36,106 bases of DNA, from assembly GCA_002372855.1 (NCBI GenBank), contig DFIZ01000085.1, positions 1 to 36,106 of the forward strand, read 5' to 3'. Within the stretch, counting starts at the first letter, position 1, and every line of letters starts with the position of its first letter. Source of the stretch: Bacteroidales bacterium UBA3684. Its GTDB lineage: Bacteria; Bacteroidota; Bacteroidia; Bacteroidales; P3. The position numbers and the translations under genes are program-made. Of the stretch, positions 23,717-32,348 are shown in pieces. Under the pieces are notes generated by a model, which saw nothing but the letters and a program-made list of their open reading frames with translations, was not told the origin of the DNA and ran no database searches.

Positions 23717-26700
23717 TTAGTGTATCACTTCGATGGAACCGTTGTGCTCAATGTTGCCATTGTAGCCACGTGCGGAGAAGCGATAGAAGTAGGTACCGTC
23801 GGGAACATCGGCAGGATCCCAGAAGTCGTCCTCGCTATCGATATTCTCGCGATGATAGACGCGGGCACCCCACTGGTTGTAGATGTCGAGCGAATTGATG
23901 GGATAGCCAAGGCCGTCGACAAGGTTCTGGATAACGAAGCGGTCGTTGATGCCGTCGCCATTGGGGGTAACCACATTGGGGAACTGCAGAAAATCGTTGA
24001 TGACAAGGACATTGTTGGCCGCGGTGTCGACGCAGTAAATGAGATTTCCGGAGGGCGCCAGATTCTTGGTCTGAGCTATGAGGCGAACATTGTAGTTTCC
24101 GGAGACATTCTCATTGTAGCGCGAATAGTCGAACGTAGCATTGCGGGTGGTGAGGGTTTCGAAGGAAAGCGGATTGTTGCGATCGTACTGAAGTTCCCAG
24201 AAATACTGCGTGTTGCTGGTGTGTGGAGTGGTGGTGTTTACATAGGTCACCACAGGATTGAGCACCGACGGATAAACAGGATTCCAGTTGAAAGAGGCAT
24301 TGGGCTTGGGGAAGACCGCAACACCGCCTTCAGAGACAATGGAGTCAACACATCCTTCATCGGAAGTGGCATAATATTTCAGCGTGTAGGTACCCTCGGC
24401 ATAGGTGTGGGTGGGGCTTTCAAGGGTGGAGGTAACACCGTCACCAAAGACCCACAGGTGCTCACTGGCATCGATACTCTGATTGTTGAAGGTGATAGTC
24501 AAAGGATCGCACCCTTCGAAAGTGAAGGGCTCTGGCGTGAAGTTGGGCAAGGGCTGCTTGCGCACAGAGACACGAATGGTGTCGCGCCCCTTGCACTGCA
24601 TGCGATTGTCTGGACCACAATGGTTGATGACGCTGGCCACATAGTCAATGACTCCGGTAGCACCTTCCTGCGTTTCGATAGTGGAAGTGTTCTGGCCAAA
24701 AGGCGACCAAATATAGGTATAATTCTCGGTGGCCGTGTGGCGGTCGGTGGCATCGAGGGTAGCCAGGTCGACGCCGCAAAGCGAGGTGTCGGCACCAAGT
24801 CTAGGCTCGGGAGTCCAATAGGTAGTGATGCGGGTATTGGTATCCCAAACACAGCCGAACTCATCATATACAAACACATCAATGGGGAAGAAACCAGCCG
24901 TATCGGGCGAGGAGATATAGGACAACGTAGGTGTTGCCTTCTCTACCACAAGGCCGCGATAGTGGCCGAGGTCGTAGTCGTGATACTGAGGCGAGGGATT
25001 GGGACGCCAAATAAGAGAGTCGAGACCAACGGTGTACTTGCAGTCGTCATCCTGCGTGACACCGCAGATATCCATACCCCAATTAAAGACCCAACCATTA
25101 TCTGCGCCCCACTTGTCGTTGACCTTAATTCTCCATGTGCCGTTCAGGGGGCAGCCAATCAACTCGCTGAAGTCGGTATATGGGATATAGTAATCTGTTT
25201 TATTCACGTGATCGCTGGGATGCTTGGTGGAGCCTGATAGCGTGAACGTCTGGCCTGGGGACGAACGGAAGTAGGTCGGCTGCGGTCCAACAACCTCATT
25301 GCTGTAAGAATCTATGAAGTTGGTTCCAGTAATGTAACAGTTGGTGGCGCCGGTACGAATTGGGCGACCAACAACAGCATCGGCACGCTCACCAGTGACA
25401 AGAGTATAGTCACCATTACGGGAGAAGCAATAGTCCAAGCCTCCGCCAAAAGGATTGTCCAAGGAGTCGCAGCCAGTCGAATAGTCGTAAGCGTATCCCA
25501 GATTGGTGCCACCACCACCGTATCCAGCACCGCCACTTGTATTGCCTTCACGGGTGGTATTATCCTGATTACCAAACCACAGGAATGCCTCCTGACCCGT
25601 AGGACAGATGATGGACACCGTCACGTCTCCTATAAAGGAGTGCTCCATGTTGATACAAATAGAGCATACATCGCTTGCGCGGGCAATACGCTTGCTGGCG
25701 GGAAACTCGGTGAAGGTAACGGGAGCCTCGAAATAGCCCGGAGGGCAGTTGGGTCCATCGGGAATGCAGGTTCGAACTTCATAGACTTTCGAAACCGTCT
25801 CGTTCGACTCCACTTCACGGAGTGTCAAAGTTGCATCCTCTCCGCTGTAACCCATATTGACTCGCAACTTCTCATTGTTGCATATATCAGACAGTGTGAA
25901 AATGGTCTTAATAGGATTGACCGACGTACGGACCTTGACCGATGCATAAGTCTGAGATGTACAGCCATAAGCATCGGTGAGGGAAAGGACCATGTCATAG
26001 CAGCCCGTCTTCTGATAGTCGCTATACGAGATTTCTGTCAATCCGTTTCCTTCCAGAGTATCACCTTCGTTGGCCATATCCCATACAAAATGCGTCGTAG
26101 CATCGGATGGGGTATAATAACCATACTCATAGGTGTATTCTCCGTGTCCACGGAAGATGACACCATCGCCTACGCAAAGATGCGCACCGAGAAAATAGTT
26201 GGTGTCGATACGGCTAATGCCGGTTGTATCTCCTCCAGCAGTGATATTCCAAGTGGTATCATACACCGGCACATTGCGAATGTATGCGCTATCATAGATT
26301 ACACCGTTTCGAGTACGATAAAAGAGACTTTCAATGACAGGCTCAACCTTTTCGCATGGAGTACCACAGTTGGTATTCAAAGTAAATCCCTGGCCATAGG
26401 CCGAAGTATCCACCGAAAGGAAGCGTATAGTGAGAGCACCAGTCGTATTGGTGGGAGAGACAAATATATTCTGGCCCTCGTAATGGCCTGTACAATTGTT
26501 TATTTTGGCAAGGACAGGACTACTCGTACTGGGGCCATCGTAGATGAACAAGGTGTCGCGACAGTCGATGTCAAGCTCACTCAATTGGAGAAAGAACCTA
26601 AACGGGCTGCAACTGGAAGTGATAGAGACTGCGTAGTCTCCGGCAACATAACGGCCCTCTCCACCATTGTCGTGGACACTCACCGTATTGGTCGAGTCAT

Positions 26701-26812
26701 AAGAGAAAACCTGACCATTCGAACTGGCATCAAGATTGACGACAGTCAACTGGGAATAGGCCATGCTGGACACAAGCATTCCCATGATTAAAAACAAATG
26801 TATCTTTTTCAT
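23717..26812 (-). CDS. Secreted T9SS protein with CUB, P-domain and PKD modules
   Basis: A 1,031-residue secreted protein. The signal peptide is MKKIHLFLIMGMLVSSMAYS. Residues 22-150 read like a CUB domain (CRDTLFIYDGPSTSSP, then ALTIRFLSVDTSAYGQGF). Residues about 360-585 resemble a proprotein-convertase P-domain (ICINMEHSFIGDVTVSIICP, GCPLNGTWRIKVNDKWGADN, FNWGMDIC), with a glycine-rich loop inserted. A PKD domain lies near 760-850 (CDPLTITFNNQS, WVFGDGVTST, SPTHTYAEGTYTLKYYA). The last 90 residues (FPNVVTPNGDGINDRF, LDIYNQWGARVY, DGTYFYRF) form the type B T9SS sorting domain. No protease catalytic domain is present despite the P-domain, so it is probably a binding or adhesion protein. The DNA is less GC-rich than the neighbouring housekeeping genes. 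A small secreted protein gene lies 11 bases upstream, likely in the same operon. Confidence 0.9.
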   Translation of the reverse strand: MKKIHLFLIMGMLVSSMAYSQLTVVNLDASSNGQVFSYDSTNTVSVHDNGGEGRYVAGDYAVSITSSCSPFRFFLQLSELDIDCRDTLFIYDGPSTSSPVLAKINNCTGHYEGQNIFVSPTNTTGALTIRFLSVDTSAYGQGFTLNTNCGTPCEKVEPVIESLFYRTRNGVIYDSAYIRNVPVYDTTWNITAGGDTTGISRIDTNYFLGAHLCVGDGVIFRGHGEYTYEYGYYTPSDATTHFVWDMANEGDTLEGNGLTEISYSDYQKTGCYDMVLSLTDAYGCTSQTYASVKVRTSVNPIKTIFTLSDICNNEKLRVNMGYSGEDATLTLREVESNETVSKVYEVRTCIPDGPNCPPGYFEAPVTFTEFPASKRIARASDVCSICINMEHSFIGDVTVSIICPTGQEAFLWFGNQDNTTREGNTSGGAGYGGGGTNLGYAYDYSTGCDSLDNPFGGGLDYCFSRNGDYTLVTGERADAVVGRPIRTGATNCYITGTNFIDSYSNEVVGPQPTYFRSSPGQTFTLSGSTKHPSDHVNKTDYYIPYTDFSELIGCPLNGTWRIKVNDKWGADNGWVFNWGMDICGVTQDDDCKYTVGLDSLIWRPNPSPQYHDYDLGHYRGLVVEKATPTLSYISSPDTAGFFPIDVFVYDEFGCVWDTNTRITTYWTPEPRLGADTSLCGVDLATLDATDRHTATENYTYIWSPFGQNTSTIETQEGATGVIDYVASVINHCGPDNRMQCKGRDTIRVSVRKQPLPNFTPEPFTFEGCDPLTITFNNQSIDASEHLWVFGDGVTSTLESPTHTYAEGTYTLKYYATSDEGCVDSIVSEGGVAVFPKPNASFNWNPVYPSVLNPVVTYVNTTTPHTSNTQYFWELQYDRNNPLSFETLTTRNATFDYSRYNENVSGNYNVRLIAQTKNLAPSGNLIYCVDTAANNVLVINDFLQFPNVVTPNGDGINDRFVIQNLVDGLGYPINSLDIYNQWGARVYHRENIDSEDDFWDPADVPDGTYFYRFSARGYNGNIEHNGSIEVIH

Positions 26813-26823
26813 AGCCGTGGGTT

Positions 26824-27276
26824 TTATTCTCTGTTATCAATCATTTGATTTGTCACACTGTGCATGTCACTTATCGACCGTAGCACCAAGTAAGGATGTG
26901 TAGAACCCGGGGTGGCAAAACAAAGGGTTTTATCACCCGTGGGATACTTCAGCTGGAAATCAACGAAGTTGTAAGCATAGTAACTCAACGAGCTCAAATC
27001 GACAACATAGTTGGAGGGAAGTCTGCTGCCGGTGAACTTGTTTTTCACTTCGCTGATTTGAAACACATCGGCTCCTTCAGGCACATTGTCGGCCTCGTAG
27101 AAAGCGGCCCTGGCATAGGCGCAACGCCACTCGAACTTATACGGTGCCACCTCCTGGTAGTTTTCCATAGCCGCTCTGTCGTTATTGAAATACGGCAACA
27201 CCAGCACCTCACAGTCTTGGGCTTTCGCTCCAATTGCCATGATAAACATGACCGTTAACATTGCAACTTTTTTCAT
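26824..27276 (-). CDS. Small secreted protein, function unknown
   Basis: 150 residues starting at ATG 27276, which is preceded by a clear Shine-Dalgarno-like GGAGG six bases upstream, unusual in this window. The in-frame ATG 27288 is an alternative, but its initiator overlaps that GGAGG. The signal peptide is MKKVAMLTVMFIMAIGAKAQ. The mature part is a compact mixed domain with two cysteines (residues 22 and 51), aromatic-rich (YKFEWRCAYARAAFYEAD, LSYYAYNFVDFQLKYP). I recognise no family. It is 11 bases from the start of the T9SS CUB/P-domain/PKD gene, so the two are probably co-expressed and might work together at the cell surface. It occupies the place downstream of rnfE where rnfA would be expected. 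Confidence 0.7.
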   Translation of the reverse strand: MKKVAMLTVMFIMAIGAKAQDCEVLVLPYFNNDRAAMENYQEVAPYKFEWRCAYARAAFYEADNVPEGADVFQISEVKNKFTGSRLPSNYVVDLSSLSYYAYNFVDFQLKYPTGDKTLCFATPGSTHPYLVLRSISDMHSVTNQMIDNRE

Positions 27277-27364
27277 TTTTTCCTCCATTTTTAATTCAAC
27301 ATTTTTTGTCCTTCTACTATAAAGACCGCGAGGTGCCATTTTTGGCTCACACTTTTAACATTTA

Positions 27365-27964
27365 TTATGAATTTTTAACATTTCTGCGGCGCAATTTGTT
27401 GATTAACGCCATCAGGAAACCCAGTGCCAGGAAGCCGCCGGGAGGCAGAATCATCATCAGCATGCCGTCGGCACCGCCAATGAGGCTGTGGCCGAAGAAA
27501 CATCCCGTACCCAGCAGTTCGCGCACGATGCCGAGCAGCGTCAGTGCCCAGGTGAAACCGAGACCCATGAAGAGGCCGTCGAGAGCCGAATGGCCAACAC
27601 CGTTCTTCGAGGCAAAGGCCTCGGCGCGACCCAGCACAATGCAGTTCACCACAATGAGGGAGATGAACAGGCCCAGGCTGTCGTAAAGGCCCGGCAGGTA
27701 GGCTTTCATCACCATCTCAACAACGGTGACGAAAGAAGCGATAATGACAATAAAGGCCGGGATGCGCACCTTGTCAGGAATGACGCTCTTGAGAAGCGAA
27801 ATGACAATGTTGGACATCAGCAGCACGAAGGTCGTGGCCAAGCCCATGCTCAGGCCGTTGATGGCCGAGGTGGTGGTGGCCAGCGTGGGGCACATGCCCA
27901 GAATGAGCACCCATGTAGGGTTCTCTTTGATAAGACCGTTTTTGATAATATCTTTTGCGTTCAT
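27365..27964 (-). CDS. rnfE: RNF electron transport complex subunit E
   Basis: A 199-residue membrane subunit of the RNF complex (ferredoxin:NAD+ oxidoreductase pumping Na+ or H+). The N-terminus NPTWVLILGMCPTLATTTSA and the internal LIVVNCIVLGRAEAFASKNG are characteristic of RnfE/NqrD; six hydrophobic segments are visible. RnfA/NqrE, its homologous partner inserted with opposite topology, normally follows directly in Bacteroides, but here the next gene is an unrelated secreted protein and no RnfA-like frame exists in the window. The gene starts 12 bases after rnfG. Confidence 0.94.
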   Translation of the reverse strand: MNAKDIIKNGLIKENPTWVLILGMCPTLATTTSAINGLSMGLATTFVLLMSNIVISLLKSVIPDKVRIPAFIVIIASFVTVVEMVMKAYLPGLYDSLGLFISLIVVNCIVLGRAEAFASKNGVGHSALDGLFMGLGFTWALTLLGIVRELLGTGCFFGHSLIGGADGMLMMILPPGGFLALGFLMALINKLRRRNVKNS

Positions 27965-27976
27965 GATCGTACAGTT

Positions 27977-28540
27977 TTAGCGGTTGATATTGGAAAAAGT
28001 CTTAGCGGCATCGTTGACAATGCTCAGGAAGGCACGCGAGGTGATGGTGGAACCAGTGATGGCATCCACATCGCCGCCGTCTTTCTTCACGGTGAGGTCG
28101 CCCTCGGCAGGCTTGCGGTCGATAATGCTGCCCTTGCCGTCCTTCTGGAACCAAGCATCGGCCTTGGCACCCAGACCGGGGGTCTCGTGGGTCTCGAGAA
28201 TCTGATAGCCGGTAACCACGCCCTCGGCGTCGAAGCCCACCATCAGCTGCAGGTGTCCACCGAAGCCTTTGTCGTTGCCAGCCTCGATGGCGGCGCCGAC
28301 CATATTGCCCTGCTCGTCGTAGGCCACGTGGCAGGTCTTGCCATCCACCGTCTGGTCGTCAAGCTTGGCGAATGCCGGCAGCACAGCGCTGATGGCATTC
28401 TCCACCTTGGCCTTCTGGGCGGCGGCAATGGGTTCTTGGGTAACAGAGTTCAAAGCTGCCAGAATGGCGGCGGCCACAAGGGCAATAGCCGTCAGCGACA
28501 GGAGCATATTGACTAATGTAGATTGTGCTTTCTTTGCCAT
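27977..28540 (-). CDS. rnfG: RNF electron transport complex subunit G
   Basis: 187 residues. One N-terminal membrane span (LVNMLLSLTAIALVAAAIL) anchors a periplasmic FMN-binding domain. HETPGLGAKAD (118-128) is the conserved loop. DAITGSTITSRA (159-170) is the covalent flavin attachment site, with T165 the probable acceptor (family consensus S/T-G-A-T-x-S/T; here Ser replaces Ala). The protein relays electrons between RNF redox centres. It is encoded between rnfD (20-base gap) and rnfE (12-base gap). A flavin transferase (ApbE) would be needed to load FMN; none is in the window. Confidence 0.93.
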   Translation of the reverse strand: MAKKAQSTLVNMLLSLTAIALVAAAILAALNSVTQEPIAAAQKAKVENAISAVLPAFAKLDDQTVDGKTCHVAYDEQGNMVGAAIEAGNDKGFGGHLQLMVGFDAEGVVTGYQILETHETPGLGAKADAWFQKDGKGSIIDRKPAEGDLTVKKDGGDVDAITGSTITSRAFLSIVNDAAKTFSNINR

Positions 28541-28560
28541 AATTCTTCGTTTTTATAGGT

Positions 28561-29520
28561 TTAACAAGCAAAGCGTTGAGGTTTGCACCAACGGTTGATC
28601 AGCGGGGTGACGCAGTTCATAAGCAGGATGGCGAAGCTGACACCCTCGGGATAGGCACCCCAATTACGGATGATAATGGTCAACAGGCCACAGCCGAAAC
28701 CGAAGAGCAGCTGGCCGCTCTTGGCCATGGGGGTCGTCACCATGTCAGTAGCCATGAAGCAGGCACCGAGCATTATACCACCAGTGAGAATGGTCATCAG
28801 GGGATCCATGTACGAGGCGGGGTCCACCAGCCACAGGATGCCGCTGAAGATGAAGGCCGTGCCGATGAAGGCCACGGGGATATGCCAGGAGATGATTTTC
28901 TTCCACAGCAGGTAGCAGGCGCCGATGAGGATGGCAATGGCGCTTACCTCGCCCAGCGAACCGCCGATGTGGCCCAGGAAAGCATCCATGAAGGTCACGC
29001 CCTCAGGCAGGGCACCCTCCTTGAAGGCTCCGAGGGGAGTGGCACCGGTGGCCACGTCGAAGTCCATCGGGAACAGACCGCCCACCTGGGGCCAGGTGGT
29101 CATCTGCACCGGGAAGGAAATGAGCAGGAATATACGTCCCACAATGGCGGGGTTGAAGGGGTTCTTTCCCAAGCCGCCGAAGGCCATCTTGGCAACGCCG
29201 ATGGCCACCAGGGCACCGATAATGACAATCCACATCATGTCCACCGTGGCGGGCACGTTGAAAGCCAGAAGCAGACCCGTCACCACGGCGGAACCGTCGC
29301 AGATGGTGGTGGGCACCTTCATGATATACTTCTCGATCAGCCACTGGAACAGCACGCAGCTGGCCACCGAGATGAGGCTCACCAGCAGGGCGTTGATGCC
29401 GAAGTAGGCTATGGCCACCAGCAGCGCGGGCACCAGGGCCATATTGACGCGCCACATGATTTTCTTTGTCGACTCGTCGCTGTGCACGTGGGGCGAGCCA
29501 GAGATATTTAATAGATTCAT
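28561..29520 (-). CDS. rnfD: RNF electron transport complex subunit D
   Basis: 319-residue membrane subunit. It starts with SGSPHVHSDESTKKIMW, the standard RnfD opening, and contains about eight to nine hydrophobic segments. DGSAVVTGLLLAFNVP (75-90) and FGGLGKNPFNPAIVGR (114-129) are conserved blocks. DVATGATPLGAF (155-166) is the covalent FMN site, with T161 the likely flavinylated residue. It works with RnfG and RnfC in carrying electrons across the membrane coupled to ion pumping. A 74-base gap with a perfect GC-rich hairpin (29566-29585) separates it from rnfC, the widest gap in the operon. Confidence 0.94.
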   Translation of the reverse strand: MNLLNISGSPHVHSDESTKKIMWRVNMALVPALLVAIAYFGINALLVSLISVASCVLFQWLIEKYIMKVPTTICDGSAVVTGLLLAFNVPATVDMMWIVIIGALVAIGVAKMAFGGLGKNPFNPAIVGRIFLLISFPVQMTTWPQVGGLFPMDFDVATGATPLGAFKEGALPEGVTFMDAFLGHIGGSLGEVSAIAILIGACYLLWKKIISWHIPVAFIGTAFIFSGILWLVDPASYMDPLMTILTGGIMLGACFMATDMVTTPMAKSGQLLFGFGCGLLTIIIRNWGAYPEGVSFAILLMNCVTPLINRWCKPQRFAC

Positions 29521-29565
29521 ATATTATATATATTACGTTCTACAATCAATTATCTTTGTCCTGTG

Positions 29566-29585
29566 CCGCAACCTTCAGGTTGCGG
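29566..29585. repeat. Perfect hairpin between rnfC and rnfD
   Basis: CCGCAACCT and AGGTTGCGG form a complete 20-bp palindromic stem with a minimal loop, 9 bases past the rnfC stop. No T run follows on the minus strand, so it is not a typical terminator. It may stabilise the rnfC 3' end or be an intergenic repeat. Confidence 0.7.
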
Positions 29586-29594
29586 AAACCCAGA

Positions 29595-30923
29595 CTACTT
29601 CTTGGCGGCCATCATGGCACGGACCTTGTTCTTGCCGAGGCGTATCTCGTCGGTCAGCGGCTTGTTGGCCGGGCAGCTGAAGAAGCAGCAGCCGCACTCG
29701 ATGCAGTCAAGGATGTTGTGCTCCTTGGCTTCTTCGATACGGTTGTTCTTCACCAGGGCCGAGAAGAGGTATGGCTCCAGACCCATCGGGCAGGCGTGCA
29801 TGCACTTGCCGCAACGGATGCAAGCCGTCTCGGGATTGCGTCGGGCCTCGGCCTCGTCGATGACGAGCACGCTCGAGTTGCCCTTCACCGTCGGGGCGTC
29901 GAGGTTCACCACAGCCTTACCCATCATCGTGCCGCCGCTGATGACCTTGCCCGTCGTGGCGGGCAGTTCGCCGATGGAGTGCTTGATGATGTCGTTGTAG
30001 GTCGTGCCGATACGGACAACATAGTTGTGCTGTGACGGCAGCTTCTTGCCCGTGACCGTCAGGATATTCTCGATGAGGGGTTTGTTCTTCTGGATAGCCT
30101 CGTAGACCGAGAAGGAGGTGCCAAGGTTGCTCACCACGCAGCCCACGTCGATAGGCAGCTTGCCGCTGGGCACCTTGCGTCCGGTGACGGCGTTGATGAG
30201 TTGCTTCTCGGCGCCCTGCGGGTACTTCACCTTCAGGGGCTCGATGACGATGCCCTCGAACTGCTTGGCCGTCTCCTGCATCTTCTGGATGGCCAGGGGC
30301 TTGTTGCTCTCGATGCCGATGTAGGCATTGGGCACGCCCAGGGCTTTGCGCAGGATGCTCACGCCGATGCACACCTCTTCGGCATGCTCCATCATGACAC
30401 GGTAGTCGCTCGTCAGGTAAGGCTCGCACTCCGCGGCGTTGATAATGAGGTATTCGGCCTTCTTGCCTTCGGGAATGCTGTATTTGATATGGGCGGGGAA
30501 CGTGGCGCCGCCAAGGCCCACAATACCCATCTCCTTCAGTTTGGCCACAATCTCCTTGGGTTCCATCGTGCACTCGCGCTTGATGTCGGGCGTGCGGTCG
30601 ATGGTCTCCATCCATTCGTCGCCCTCCACGTTGATGTAGACGGCGGGCTTGGTGAGGCCGAAGGCATCCTTGCAGGTGTCAACCTTCACCACCGTACCGC
30701 TGACAGGCGAATGGACATTGGCGCACATAAAAGCCTGGGCCTCGCCGATAAGCTGGCCCACTTTCACCTTGTCGCCCTTCTGCACCACCGGGGTGGCGGG
30801 GGCGCCGAGGTGCTGGTTCATCAGCACCACCATCTGCTGCGGAACGGGCATCACTTCGATGGCGGCATCGTTCGATATCTTGTTTTCTTCGGGGTGGACA
30901 CCACCCATTTTGAAAGTCTTCAT
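29595..30923 (-). CDS. rnfC: RNF electron transport complex subunit C
   Basis: 442 residues. A soluble subunit that holds the NADH/FMN site and two 4Fe-4S clusters. The N-terminus GGVHPEENK is typical. ATPVVQKGDKVKVGQLIGEA resembles the barrel-sandwich segment, and GLGGATFPAHIKY with AECEPYLTSDYRVM belong to the FMN/NADH-binding fold (Nqo1-like). Clusters are CIRCGKCMHACP and CIECGCCFFSCP near the C-terminus. It follows rnfB after a 36-base gap filled by a 7-bp repeat. All expected motifs are present, and it ends soon after the second cluster without the long repeat tail seen in some enterobacterial RnfC proteins. Confidence 0.95.
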   Translation of the reverse strand: MKTFKMGGVHPEENKISNDAAIEVMPVPQQMVVLMNQHLGAPATPVVQKGDKVKVGQLIGEAQAFMCANVHSPVSGTVVKVDTCKDAFGLTKPAVYINVEGDEWMETIDRTPDIKRECTMEPKEIVAKLKEMGIVGLGGATFPAHIKYSIPEGKKAEYLIINAAECEPYLTSDYRVMMEHAEEVCIGVSILRKALGVPNAYIGIESNKPLAIQKMQETAKQFEGIVIEPLKVKYPQGAEKQLINAVTGRKVPSGKLPIDVGCVVSNLGTSFSVYEAIQKNKPLIENILTVTGKKLPSQHNYVVRIGTTYNDIIKHSIGELPATTGKVISGGTMMGKAVVNLDAPTVKGNSSVLVIDEAEARRNPETACIRCGKCMHACPMGLEPYLFSALVKNNRIEEAKEHNILDCIECGCCFFSCPANKPLTDEIRLGKNKVRAMMAAKK

Positions 30924-30930
30924 CTCTTCG

Positions 30931-30958
30931 AATTGAAAATTGAGAATTGGGAATTGAA
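30931..30958. repeat. 7-bp tandem array, AATTGAA type
   Basis: AATTGAA, AATTGAG, AATTGGG, AATTGAA in 7-bp register, occupying the rnfB-rnfC gap directly after the rnfB stop codon. The same unit type appears inside hemW at 34264-34291. Confidence 0.85.
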
Positions 30959-30959
30959 A

Positions 30960-31901
30960 TTATTGCGCCTTCGGTGCTTCGGCAGCCACGGGCTGTGCCT
31001 TCGGGGCCTCGGGCACCGGAGCCTGGGCGGCGGGAGCTGCCGGAGCCTCGGCAGGCTTGGGAGCCTCGGGCTTCTTGGCAGGGGCCGGGAAGTTCACGTC
31101 GACGATGGCATGCGTCGGGCATTCCACAACACACTTGCGGCAGGCGATGCACTTGGTGTAGTCGATGTACGACAGGTTGTCGGCCACGGTGATGGCCTCC
31201 ATGGGGCACACCTTGGCGCACTTTCCGCAGCCGATACAGGCATTGGCGCAGGTCTTCATGGCCTGGGCGCCCTTCTCCTTGTTCACGCAGCTGACGTAGA
31301 CGCGGCGGTCCTTCTTGCCCTTGTTGCGCAGCTCGATGATGCGACGGGGGCAGGCCTTGGCGCAGGCGCCGCAAGCGGTGCACTTGGCCTCGTCGACCAC
31401 CGGCGTGCCGGTCTCGGGATCCATGTGGATGGCATCGAACTGGCAGGCCGCCACACAGTCGCCACAGCCAAGGCAACCGAAGGGGCATCCGCTCTCGCCG
31501 GTGTACACCGTGTTCTGGAACGCGCAGGAACGCAGGCCGTCGTAGTTCGAACGGCGTTTCTCGCCGCAGTTGGCCGGATGGCAACGCACCACAGCCACCT
31601 GGGGCTCGCCCTGTTCCACGGCGCAGCCAAGCAGCTGGGCAATCTTCTGGGCCACAGCGTCGCCACCGGGGGCGCAACGCAGGCCGTCGAGGTTGCCCTG
31701 CGACACGCAGGCCTCGGCAAAAGCACGGCAACCGGCCTTGCCGCAGCCGCCGCAGTTGGCGCCCGGCAGCACCTCGGCCACCTCATCGATCAGTGGATCT
31801 TCGACCACCTTGAATTTTTGGGCTACAAAATAGAGCACCACGGCAAAGAAGGCGCCGATGACGCCCAATACCAATACCGCAATCAAGATTTGTTGAGTCA
31901 T
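30960..31901 (-). CDS. rnfB: RNF electron transport complex subunit B
   Basis: 313 residues; first gene of the operon. An N-terminal membrane span (ILIAVLVLGVIGAFFAVVLYF) is followed by the 4Fe-4S domain LPGANCGGCGKAGC, with a further cysteine at LRC. Ferredoxin-type clusters follow: CLGCGDCVAAC, CTACGACAKACP, CIGCGKCAKVCP and CIACRKCVVECP. It accepts electrons from reduced ferredoxin. The last 45 residues are an Ala/Pro/Lys-rich tail (PAPAKKPEAPKPAEAPAAPA and onward), low complexity, of the kind seen on some RnfB proteins. The promoter at 31968-31998 lies 67 bases upstream. Operon order here is B, C, D, G, E. Confidence 0.95.
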   Translation of the reverse strand: MTQQILIAVLVLGVIGAFFAVVLYFVAQKFKVVEDPLIDEVAEVLPGANCGGCGKAGCRAFAEACVSQGNLDGLRCAPGGDAVAQKIAQLLGCAVEQGEPQVAVVRCHPANCGEKRRSNYDGLRSCAFQNTVYTGESGCPFGCLGCGDCVAACQFDAIHMDPETGTPVVDEAKCTACGACAKACPRRIIELRNKGKKDRRVYVSCVNKEKGAQAMKTCANACIGCGKCAKVCPMEAITVADNLSYIDYTKCIACRKCVVECPTHAIVDVNFPAPAKKPEAPKPAEAPAAPAAQAPVPEAPKAQPVAAEAPKAQ

Positions 31902-31967
31902 GTTATTATTTTGTGTTTTAGGTTTTCCGTTAAATTTTTAAAACTATTTTTAAATACTAAACGACTG

Positions 31968-31998
31968 CAAAATTACATAAATTATATTAAATGGCAAA
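31968..31998 (-). promoter_or_regulatory. Promoter of the rnf operon
   Basis: Minus strand TTTG (31995-31998), 19 bases, TAATTTTG (31968-31975). Start near 31962, leader of about 60 bases. Confidence 0.78.
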
Positions 31999-32131
31999 AT
32001 TTTTTTTTCCACACACGTTGATAAAGTCTCTCCCCCACCCCCTTCCACACCCCTCGACACCCTTGCCCAAAGACCCGGATTTTTATCAAAAAACGATAAA
32101 TTTTAACACTTTTGCAAAACATTAATAATCA

Positions 32132-32191
32132 GTACCCTTAACCTACCATCTTCTTCCCATCTTCTTACCACGTTCATACCACCTCCATACC
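32132..32191 (-). repeat. 11-bp phased GGTA repeat array, copy 3
   Basis: On the minus strand: GGTATGGAGGT, GGTATGAACGT, GGTAAGAAGAT, GGGAAGAAGAT, GGTAGGTTAAG, GGTAC, all exactly 11 bp apart. This is the cleanest copy. It contains the 31-base exact match to 18101-18131 and continues into the same AT-rich flank (to about 32090). Confidence 0.88.
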
Positions 32192-32316
32192 ATCACCTTC
32201 CACAGAAGAACCTGGTAGGTCGGGGAGGGGTACAGAAAGGGTGGTCCGGAGGTGGTTTTTGCATGGGGGACGGAGGGCGGCCGGGAGGCGGTCGGCACAC
32301 GGGGAAAGAAAAAAAA

Positions 32317-32348
32317 TTTGGTGGTATGAATTTTTTTTTGTAATTTTG
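32317..32348 (+). promoter_or_regulatory. Promoter of the universal stress protein gene
   Basis: TTTG (32317-32320), 20 bases, TAATTTTG (32341-32348). Start near 32354, leader of about 21 bases. It rules out the in-frame GTG at 32348 as start codon. Confidence 0.8.

Noticed and set aside
29551..29558. TATCTTTG on the plus strand in the rnfC-rnfD gap as a promoter
   Set aside because: There is no TTTG at the right distance and it would only transcribe antisense to rnfC.
32132..32197. 11-bp array as a CRISPR
   Set aside because: Units are far too short, contiguous, and without spacers; no cas genes are nearby.
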